From Bedellia somnulentella (taxonomy: Eukaryota; Arthropoda; Insecta; Lepidoptera; Bedelliidae): a stretch of DNA of 64,000 nt. The DNA lies in NCBI GenBank assembly GCA_963576735.1, contig OY755187.1, positions 1,612,001 through 1,676,000 of the forward strand, read 5' to 3'. This document shows positions 33,032-64,000 of the stretch, piece after piece. A program made the translations under genes and the position numbers. The notes beneath the pieces are model-generated. The model did not search any database and was not told where the DNA came from. It worked only from the letters and a program-made list of their open reading frames with translations. Positions within the stretch are counted from its first letter, which is position 1. The number at the start of each line of letters is the position of its first letter.

Positions 33032-35974
33032 ATGGAAGAGCCTCCTGTCGTCCTTAAGTCGTCACCTAACATCAATATTGTAAACAAGGAAGGAGGTTCT
33101 TCTGGCAATATTAATAAAAAGAATACTTTACAAGGAGTCTCCCAGTTTAAACTTGTATGTCAAAATACTCAGGGGTTTTCTTGTAAAGAATTAGAAATAG
33201 AACTGTTTTTGGAAAAATATGAAATAGATTGTTTATGTGTTACTGAACACTGGCTTAAGAATTGCGAACTCATATTTGGTTTTGAAAACTATTATTTAGC
33301 TAGCAACTACTGCCGCAATTCTAAAGCCTGTGGTGGCTCCGCTATATTTTTAAAAAATAATATTAAATCAAAAATTCGTAATGATATTGTAAAGTTAAGC
33401 GTTGAGCAAGTCGTGGAATTATCCTGCATAGAGTTAAAAAACTATTTCTTAGTATGTGTGTATCGACCCCCTTATAACCAAAATTATGATAAATTCGAAA
33501 ATGTAATGGAAGATGTATTAAGCAAAGTTTTCAGGAATAAAAAACGTATAATAATATGTGGAGACTTCAATGTGGATCTCCTACAAGACAGTTATCTTAA
33601 AACACGGTTGATGAGTTTATTCCAATCGTTCAATTTAGAAAATTTATTCTTGGAACCGACTAGAATCAAAACATGCTTAGATAATGTATTTACTAATGCA
33701 GATTTTTCAAGTAAAAGTGTTATAAATAAACTAAAGTCTGATCACAGCGGCCTTTTTGTTAGCTTTCCTCTAGAGATACCAGAACCAAAAATTGTTATTA
33801 AAAAAAGGCATATTACTGCTAGTAAAGTAGAAAAATATATAAATATAATAAGCTCTAAGTTGCCTACATTTACAATTAATAAAAACTCAGATACTAGCTA
33901 TGATATCTTTTATAATGTTTTGATAAATGAGTTTAATGAAATTTTCAATGTAAAAAATTTAACTATTACCAGTAAATTTAAGTTTTGTGAGTGGGCAACA
34001 CCAAGTATTTATAGATCAAGAGAAAAACTCTTCGATTTATATGATCAAAAAGCTTATAGTAATAATAATGAATTGAGTGAATATGTAAAAAAATACTCAA
34101 AAATATTTAATAAAGTATGTAAAGAGGCTAAAGCCAGATACCTAAGCCGACGTATCCGAACATCCGATAATAAAGTTAAAACAGTGTGGAATATTATCAA
34201 CACCCAAACAGGCCGAGGTAAACCATGTGATCAGGAGTTCTGTGTTCGATCTGATAAAGGTCTGACTACCTCTAATGAGGAAATCGCTTGTATTTTTGAA
34301 AAATATTTTACTGACATACCATCAAAAACAACTGAATATTTAAACACATCGGTCATAAAAGCTCAACACTTGTTACAACAAAATGTTGATAGGTGCGAAA
34401 CTTTGTTTTGTTTTAAAGATGTCAGCCCTACAGATATCGAAAAATGTTTTAAATCATTTAAACTAAAAAGTTCTGAAGACATTTGGGGTATGTCAGTGAA
34501 AGTTTGCCATAATTTTATTGTAACTTTGGCTCCATATTTAGCAGATATATTTAATGAATGTATAAGAAATAAAATCTTTCCAAATCTCATGAAGCATAGT
34601 AAAATTGTACCACTTCTTAAATCCGGAGGAGATAAAATTAGTCCTGATGGTTATAGACCCATATCAATTCTGCCAGTTTTAAGTAAAATATTCGAAAAAC
34701 TAATGTTCAATCAAATGCTTTTGCATTTCGCTTCAAACAAATTGTTTCATCCAAAACAATTTGGCTTTACGAAGGGCCGCTCTACCACCGATGCAGGCGT
34801 TGCCTTAATGAAACACATTTTTGATTCGTGGGAACGCAAAAATGATGCTATTGGTTTGTTTTGCGATCTTACGAAGGCATTTGATTGTGCAGATCATGAA
34901 ATCCTTTTTATTAAATTAGAACATTATGGCATACAAGGTGACGCACTTAAATTAATAAAGTCTTACTTTTCGGATCGGATACAGAAAGTGCAAATCAATA
35001 ATGCAATATCACCTGGAACTCATGTAAAAATGGGTGTTCCGCAGGGTTCTATTTTGGGCCCATTTTTATTTTTAGTTTATATTAATGATTTGCCGTTCAT
35101 GGTCGAGAAAATGTCCGAGATAGTGTTATTTGCTGATGATACTTCTTTAGTATTTGACGTTGAAAGAAATAATCAGAATATTGACGAGGTGAATAACACG
35201 GTTTCACAGATTCAAACATGGTTTGCTTCCAATAATCTTGTACTGAATGGTAAAAAAACCAAATGCATTAAATTTGTATTACCTAATGTTAGGTGCGTTG
35301 ATAACGAAATAATTTTAAATAATGAAAAGTTAGTATTTTCGGATAACACAGTTTTCTTAGGGATAACTCTGGACTCCAAGCTCCAATGGGGACCCCACAT
35401 TAGCTCACTAGCTGGCAGGCTAAGTAGTGCTGCATATGCCGTTAGGAAAATAAGACATTTGACAGATGTACAGACAGCTCGATTAGTTTATTACAGCTAT
35501 TTTCATAGTATAATGTCTTACGGTATTTTACTCTGGGGCAGAGCAGCTGATGTTGGTTCCATATTTATTCTCCAAAAGAGAGCAATAAGAGCTATATACA
35601 ATTTGAGATCCCGAGATTCCCTGAGGGAATTGTTTAAAACAATAAATATAATGACACTGCCATGTCAATATATTTATGAAAATATTATGTATGTAAGAAA
35701 GAATCAGGCCTCTTTTGTGAAAAATTGTGACAGACATATTCGAAACCTGAGAAACAACAATAAAATATCAGTACCAAAATACAGATTGTCAAAAGTAAAT
35801 ACATCTTTCATGGGGTTATGCGTAAAAATGTATAATAAAATACCTGAGGACATTTTAAATTTAACAGAAACAAAATTCAAAGCAGCAGTTAAAAAAATCT
35901 TAGTTCGAAAGCCTATTACAATGTCAATGATTACATTAATGATGAAGTGGCTTGGTGTCATCAGGGCTCTGTGA
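33032..35974 (+). CDS. LINE ORF2: endonuclease and reverse transcriptase, frameshifted C-terminus
   Basis: The ATG at 33032 begins MEEPPVVLKSS 8 bases after the ORF1 stop codon. An AP-like endonuclease is at about residues 40-250: QNTQGF, TEHWL, GDFNVDL (~175), KSDHSGLF. The reverse transcriptase is at about 510-790: YRPISILPVLSKIFEKLM, motif A DLTKAFDCADHEILF (~613), motif B PQGSILGPFLFLVYINDL (~670), motif C FADDTSLVF (~700). Compared with the copies at 26550 and 41545, one base is lost in an A-run at about 35890 (GTTAAAAAAATC against GTTAAAAGAAATC). The last ~30 residues are therefore read in a wrong frame and end at 35974 instead of ..GLTPKL. The catalytic domains appear intact. The enzyme would act by target-primed reverse transcription. 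Confidence 0.9.
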   Translation: MEEPPVVLKSSPNINIVNKEGGSSGNINKKNTLQGVSQFKLVCQNTQGFSCKELEIELFLEKYEIDCLCVTEHWLKNCELIFGFENYYLASNYCRNSKACGGSAIFLKNNIKSKIRNDIVKLSVEQVVELSCIELKNYFLVCVYRPPYNQNYDKFENVMEDVLSKVFRNKKRIIICGDFNVDLLQDSYLKTRLMSLFQSFNLENLFLEPTRIKTCLDNVFTNADFSSKSVINKLKSDHSGLFVSFPLEIPEPKIVIKKRHITASKVEKYINIISSKLPTFTINKNSDTSYDIFYNVLINEFNEIFNVKNLTITSKFKFCEWATPSIYRSREKLFDLYDQKAYSNNNELSEYVKKYSKIFNKVCKEAKARYLSRRIRTSDNKVKTVWNIINTQTGRGKPCDQEFCVRSDKGLTTSNEEIACIFEKYFTDIPSKTTEYLNTSVIKAQHLLQQNVDRCETLFCFKDVSPTDIEKCFKSFKLKSSEDIWGMSVKVCHNFIVTLAPYLADIFNECIRNKIFPNLMKHSKIVPLLKSGGDKISPDGYRPISILPVLSKIFEKLMFNQMLLHFASNKLFHPKQFGFTKGRSTTDAGVALMKHIFDSWERKNDAIGLFCDLTKAFDCADHEILFIKLEHYGIQGDALKLIKSYFSDRIQKVQINNAISPGTHVKMGVPQGSILGPFLFLVYINDLPFMVEKMSEIVLFADDTSLVFDVERNNQNIDEVNNTVSQIQTWFASNNLVLNGKKTKCIKFVLPNVRCVDNEIILNNEKLVFSDNTVFLGITLDSKLQWGPHISSLAGRLSSAAYAVRKIRHLTDVQTARLVYYSYFHSIMSYGILLWGRAADVGSIFILQKRAIRAIYNLRSRDSLRELFKTINIMTLPCQYIYENIMYVRKNQASFVKNCDRHIRNLRNNNKISVPKYRLSKVNTSFMGLCVKMYNKIPEDILNLTETKFKAAVKKILVRKPITMSMITLMMKWLGVIRAL

Positions 35975-36176
35975 AGGATGTTTCCGGGCTAACACCAAAA
36001 TTGTAATGGACGTTAAAAAAAGATGTGTGTTGACGAGTTTCTTACGGGTTCTTCTCTCAACAAAACACCTTCCGAATCCGAAGTAAACTTAGTATTAAGT
36101 TAAAATTTGACGTTCAAAAAACAAAGATTTATCTTTTTATTTTGAAATAAATGATTATTTTATTTTATTTTATTTT

Positions 36177-36240
36177 TACACTGTTAAAGCAAAACGTGGG
36201 TACTCTGAACACAGGTGATATTCGGCGTGAGCATTGGAGT
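36177..36240 (+). repeat. tSINE-A 3' part, continuation after the LINE
   Basis: TACACTGTTAAAGCAAAACG continues the SINE of 30595-30828. An internal deletion removes the tail hairpin, leaving ATATTCGGCGTGAGCATTGG. Confidence 0.85.
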
Positions 36241-36257
36241 CTTGAGTATTGTTTTTC

Positions 36258-36628
36258 ACATAACCTATACTCACGCCCATTATTCCCATTGGGGTACGCA
36301 GAGACTATAGATCGCCACTTAGTATGATCTTGACAAACCTCTCTTGCTTCCCTTACCTTCATTATTCTTCTCATACATGCTCTTTTATTCTTCTCATACA
36401 TGCTCTTTTATTCTTCTCACTTCGGACCCTCGCCTTCATAAAAATGTTTTCTATCTGATCTAGATACGTTTTACGAGGCCATCCTCTACTAACACTCCCA
36501 TCCACATTGGCTCTATATATCTCTTTCGCTACTTTATTTTCATCCATCCTCTCTATGTGCCCAAACGTCTAAAACATTGCATCCTACGTCACCTTTCACA
36601 CCTACTCGTTCACGAATATCACTCGGCA
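36258..36628 (-). repeat. RTE LINE 3' fragment with an internal 29-bp tandem duplication
   Basis: Minus-strand coding end from the tail up to the VRERCGV-equivalent region. CATACATGCTCTTTTATTCT is present twice in tandem. Confidence 0.85.
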
Positions 36629-36765
36629 GAACCCACATTCGGTGCAACACTATTTATTAGTATAATCCCTACATGAGGTTTTCATGAACAAAAACATTTG
36701 AATCATGTTCTTGTTACTTTGAATTTGAATACTTTTAGTGCAATTTCTTGTAACTTACTGGCTTA

Positions 36766-36900
36766 ATTATACTCACATCCTTTATTCCTATTGGGGTGGG
36801 CAGAGACCCCCGATCACTACTTTGCATGAACCTGACTTGCTGAAATCTTACTTGCTTTCACCCACTTATTGATCTTCTTGAACATGTTCTTTTATTAAAT
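36766..36900 (-). repeat. RTE LINE 3' fragment, old
   Basis: Diverged tail (ACTCACATCCTTTATTCCTA, then TGGGGTGGGCAGAGAC) and coding end. Confidence 0.7.
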
Positions 36901-36918
36901 TCATTTAATTCAATACAA

Positions 36919-37260
36919 CCGTGATAGCTCAGTGGGTAGAACACCGCTTATCGTGCACACGATAAGGGTTCAGATCCCAGGTCGGGCTTTCACCAATTTG
37001 TCTATTCTAAAGTGGAAAATTTATCATGGTTGTTAACGTTGAGGGAAAACATCGTGAGGAAACCCACATAGCTAAATTGTACTTAGTCATGTGACAGTGT
37101 ATTCTTACAAAACGGTGATAGGCCTGCCCCTATCACGTATGTACACTGTCCAAGCAAAACGTGGGTACTTTGATCTCCAGGCGGCAATGTCACGTCGTGA
37201 TGTTCAGAAGTATTAGTACCTCTGCCAATTCCTTCGGGGATATACGGCGTAAACGTTTGA
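36919..37260 (+). mobile_element. tRNA-derived SINE tSINE-A, full length
   Basis: Head CCGTGATAGCTCAGTGGGTA, B box GGTTCAGATCCC, ending TTCGGGGATATACGGCGTAA and ACGTTTGAG. Small internal deletions. Confidence 0.9.
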
Positions 37261-37271
37261 GTTGAGTTGAG

Positions 37272-37600
37272 TACTTTTATTCTTTCCACTTTGGACTTCC
37301 GCCTTTATAAGAACATTTTCAATCGGGTTTTCAGATAGATATCTTGATCTGTTTTATCGCCATCACATTTCTGTTTTATCTTGCACACATCGTTCACCAA
37401 TCACACTATTTCTCACACTGTCGCACATACTTATTCTACATACACTTTAGAGGGACCTCATCTCTACTGCTTTCTGTGTTACTTCTTTTGCCACACCGAA
37501 ATTCTTAACCATTACTTACTACTCTTTACTTACACATTAAGTTGGTCATAGCTCCATTTACCACAACTTTTCTTCTCTAGTAAACAAACCTCCCAGAAAC
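37272..37600 (-). repeat. RTE LINE fragment, old
   Basis: Minus-strand match to the part of the RTE ORF between the RACMKR region and the post-RT domain (TTTTATTCTTTCCACTTTGG, then GGGACCTCATCTCTACTGC). Many substitutions. Confidence 0.7.
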
Positions 37601-37649
37601 TTGATATTGTAAGTAATTAAACCCGCAGTATTGTAAGTAATTGCTTTGG

Positions 37650-37805
37650 TCAACGTGGCTAGCACGGGCGACCTTTTATCTAGATATCGCGTGGTATAAA
37701 ACAGCCATCATTTTCGCACTTACGTATTAAGGCATATTGTCATCTCATTCTAACCGTTATCGTGTCGATGAAACAGCAGTCGTGCTAGGCCTCCAGAGCC
37801 TTATA
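37650..37805. repeat. MITE of the CTAGTACGAGCGCT family, diverged
   Basis: Contains GGCTAGCACGGGCGAC at the left, ATCGCGTGGTATAAAACAGC inside and GTCGTGCTAGGCC at the right. Same order as the clearer copies at 43022, 45495 and 45640. Confidence 0.7.
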
Positions 37806-38296
37806 AACGGTTAAGGTCATGTTTGTAATACTTTTCTTATTTGGGCATGGTCTTCACTTGCTTGGTGCAAGTTAACATATAAGGATATTTCAAGGTCACA
37901 ATCAGCTTTACTTGAATATTTATTAAACTTGCCTTTGATAACGGATATAATTCCATAAGGGGGTAGCCAGATGTGAATTCTGAAGCGTGTCTACAATTTG
38001 CGTTTTTTTTAAGTCAAATGATCATTTATCATTTTGCTTTACGATTAGGCAAAATGTATAATTTTTAATTCATGTGTTTTCGTATTCTGAGCAACAGATA
38101 ACATTACACGTGTTGTCAAAACAATAATAGGCATTATTTATAAAATTTAAGGGATCACTTGCTTCATCAATCCCGATTTTAACAAATAAAATGCATTCAA
38201 ACCGCGAGTGTTTAAAAAGTGTGAAAATCCATATTTATAAAATTTCATTGTATTGAGAGAACCTTTGAGGGAGAATTTGTATTGTATATATATATA
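37806..38296. other. Unassigned AT-rich spacer
   Basis: A short SRE-tail remnant (AATTCCATAAGGGGGTAGCC) near 37950, otherwise nothing recognised. Confidence 0.35.
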
Positions 38297-38900
38297 TAAC
38301 ATAACATAACATAAACGTTCACGCTAAATATCCCCGAGGGGGTTGGCAGAGGTACTAATACTTCTGAACATAACGTGACTTTGTTACCTGGTGTTCAGAG
38401 TACCCACGTTTTGCATGGACAGTGTACTCACGTGATAGGGGGCAGGTCTATCGCCGTTTTGTACGAATACACTGTCACATGTACAACTCAGCCATGTGGT
38501 GTTATTAAAGGAAAGAAAAATTTCGACACTGGCGGGGTTCGAACCCGCGACCTTCGGGTATACGCCCCCGTCGCTCTGCCAACTGAACTGACACTGTAGC
38601 TCAGTTGGCAGAGCGAAGGTCGCGGGTTCGAACCCCGCCAGTGTCGAAATTTTTCTTTCCTTTAATAACATCTTTTATTTATGAGTAATAATCCCCACAT
38701 GAGGAATTCATGTCAAAAAAAAAAAACATTAAATTCAGCCATGTGGGTTTCCTGACGATTTTTTCCCTCACCGTTAACAACCATGATAAATTAACCACAC
38801 TTATGTCTTTAGAAAAGACAAATTGGTGTAGGCCCGACCCGGGATTTGAACACTAGTCGCTTGCACGTCAACCGGTGTTCTACCCATTGAGCTATCACGG
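38297..38900 (-). mobile_element. tSINE-A copy split by a tSINE-C dimer
   Basis: Minus-strand tSINE-A in two parts (38297-38499 and 38735-38900). The 12-bp repeat TCAGCCATGTGG at 38488-38499 and 38735-38746 marks the insertion. Confidence 0.9.
38500..38734 (+). mobile_element. tSINE-C inverted dimer with 12-bp target duplication
   Basis: The left half is a minus-strand head with a partial tail (TTAAAGGAAAGAAAAATTTC, GGGGTTCGAACCCGCGACC). The right half is a + head (TGTAGCTCAGTTGGCAGAGC, GCGGGTTCGAACCCCGCC) with a tail ending in an A-run. The right head lacks about 17 bases between its A and B boxes, while the left head retains them. Insertion into tSINE-A is proven by the target duplication. 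Confidence 0.9.
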
Positions 38901-38902
38901 CG

Positions 38903-38940
38903 TCTATATATACTATATATATATATATACCTGCAGGCAG

Positions 38941-38972
<32 letters not shown>
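38903..38972. repeat. TA microsatellite
   Basis: Alternating TA runs interrupted by CCTGCAGGCAGAAA. Confidence 0.95.
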
Positions 38973-38976
<4 letters not shown>

Positions 38977-39167
38977 TAAGGGTACGGGGTATTTTGAGTT
39001 ATTGGACGATCGATGTGGCTGAATTGAATACACATTACCAACATTACTTTTTTTTGTGCAGCTGAAACATTGTTAGCTCCGAGGCTCCTGCTTGTACAAA
39101 CAAGTATGTTTTGTGATTTATAGGCGTGAGTGTAAGGCTATTTAGTAATATTTATTTAATATAAAAA

Positions 39168-39270
39168 GCATATTCTCACGCCATTAGTTCCCTTTGGGGT
39201 AAGCAGAGACCAACGATCGCCGTTTTGTACGCCTGGCAAACATCTCGAAATGCATTTATATTCATCATAT
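39168..39270 (-). repeat. RTE LINE 3' fragment
   Basis: Tail and coding end on the minus strand (TTCTCACGCCATTAGTTCCC, GATCGCCGTTTTGTACG). Confidence 0.8.
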
Positions 39271-39496
39271 TTTTTTTATTTATTCATAAACAACCATTAC
39301 AGTTTGAACTCAATTCGACTTTTAATTCGATTTAACTTTAAGATAATACTTTTTTAACTGATTTGTAGAACAGAGTACGAACAAAAAAGAGAGTTAACAT
39401 AATGCACAAAAATATTTACATCCTGTCACAAAAAAAAATATAAAGCTATGCTTGTTAATAGAGTCAAGAAACAGGAAAATAACGCCCGATTTCTGA

Positions 39497-39608
39497 ATTG
39501 AGTATTCAAGCTGAGAACGACTTAAGTATCGTTTTGTCTCATTCAGTTGTTAAGATTTCAATGTGACAGAACGATACTTAAGTTGTTCTCAGCTCGAATA
39601 CTCAATCG
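39497..39608. repeat. Fold-back element just upstream of msps
   Basis: GAGTATTCAAGCTGAGAACG and ACTTAAGTATCGTT on the left are inverted on the right (AACGATACTTAAG, GTTCTCAGCTCGAATACTC) with ~35 bp between. Arms about 40 bp. Confidence 0.8.
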
Positions 39609-39723
39609 GTCGTAAGTCTGTTTGTTCGCCTATTATTTTTTGAGCTTTAGAAAATCTCAATTCGTCCTGATTGTTATCTATAGATATTTCTATCCACAGA
39701 TACAAGTCAACAAATAACCCTGA

Positions 39724-63963
<24,240 letters not shown>

Positions 63964-64000
63964 GTACGTCATTTGCGATTTGCGACGAAGCTTTGAATTC

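Larger units (their letters stand above)
30829..36176 (+). mobile_element. CR1/Jockey-type LINE, nearly complete, nested in a SINE
   Basis: A ~5.3-kb non-LTR element with a ~850-bp 5' UTR, ORF1 (31686-33023), ORF2 (from 33032) and a 3' UTR ending in an ATTTT-repeat tail. TACAC occurs at 30824-30828 and 36177-36181, a candidate 5-bp target duplication in the tSINE-A. One stop codon in ORF1 and one single-base deletion in ORF2 are the visible lesions, so the copy is young but probably inactive. Clade (CR1, Daphne, Jockey) not resolved by eye. Confidence 0.9.

Overview
The window is nuclear DNA from an animal, very probably a moth or butterfly (Lepidoptera). It is AT-rich, has GT-AG introns, and is packed with short tRNA-derived SINEs, RTE-type and CR1/Jockey-type LINEs and MITEs of the kind common in Lepidoptera. 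Family names come from motif recognition only; no database search was possible.

The only host gene I can support is the 5' part of mini spindles (msps; XMAP215/CKAP5 microtubule polymerase) on the + strand. Fifteen coding exons between 39742 and 63963 join in frame, with matching splice phases, into about 920 codons (TOG1, TOG2, TOG3 and the start of TOG4). The gene runs off the right edge. Several of its exons have partial tandem copies in the neighbouring introns.

The first ~39 kb holds no host coding gene that I can support. It contains a hAT element with an 8-bp target duplication (157-1178), a long-TIR DNA element with a Cys-rich coding remnant (6022-7370), a miniature LTR element or TRIM (9583-10150), a TWA-flanked MITE pair (12038-13253, 18796-18968), a tandem array of LINE 3' tails (12440-12990), a long-TIR element encoding a FEN1/XPG-like fragment (24449-27409), and a ~5.3-kb CR1/Jockey LINE nested in a SINE (30829-36176). 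A complete RTE-type LINE with an uninterrupted 1034-codon ORF and a 10-bp target duplication sits in an msps intron (52610-56015).

The commonest repeat is a ~250-bp family with about 40 copies on both strands, here called SRE (short RTE-ended repeat). Its first ~95 bases match the 5' end of the complete RTE LINE, and its last ~40 bases match the LINE 3' end: a small CCCC..GGG hairpin, then a GCGTGAG-like box, then a TATG-rich tail. An unrelated tRNA-headed SINE (here tSINE-A/B) ends in a similar hairpin and box. The LINE, the LINE-derived short family and the tRNA SINE therefore look like one mobilisation system built around a common 3' end. A third tRNA-headed SINE (tSINE-C) has an A-rich tail and occurs as head-to-head inverted dimers.
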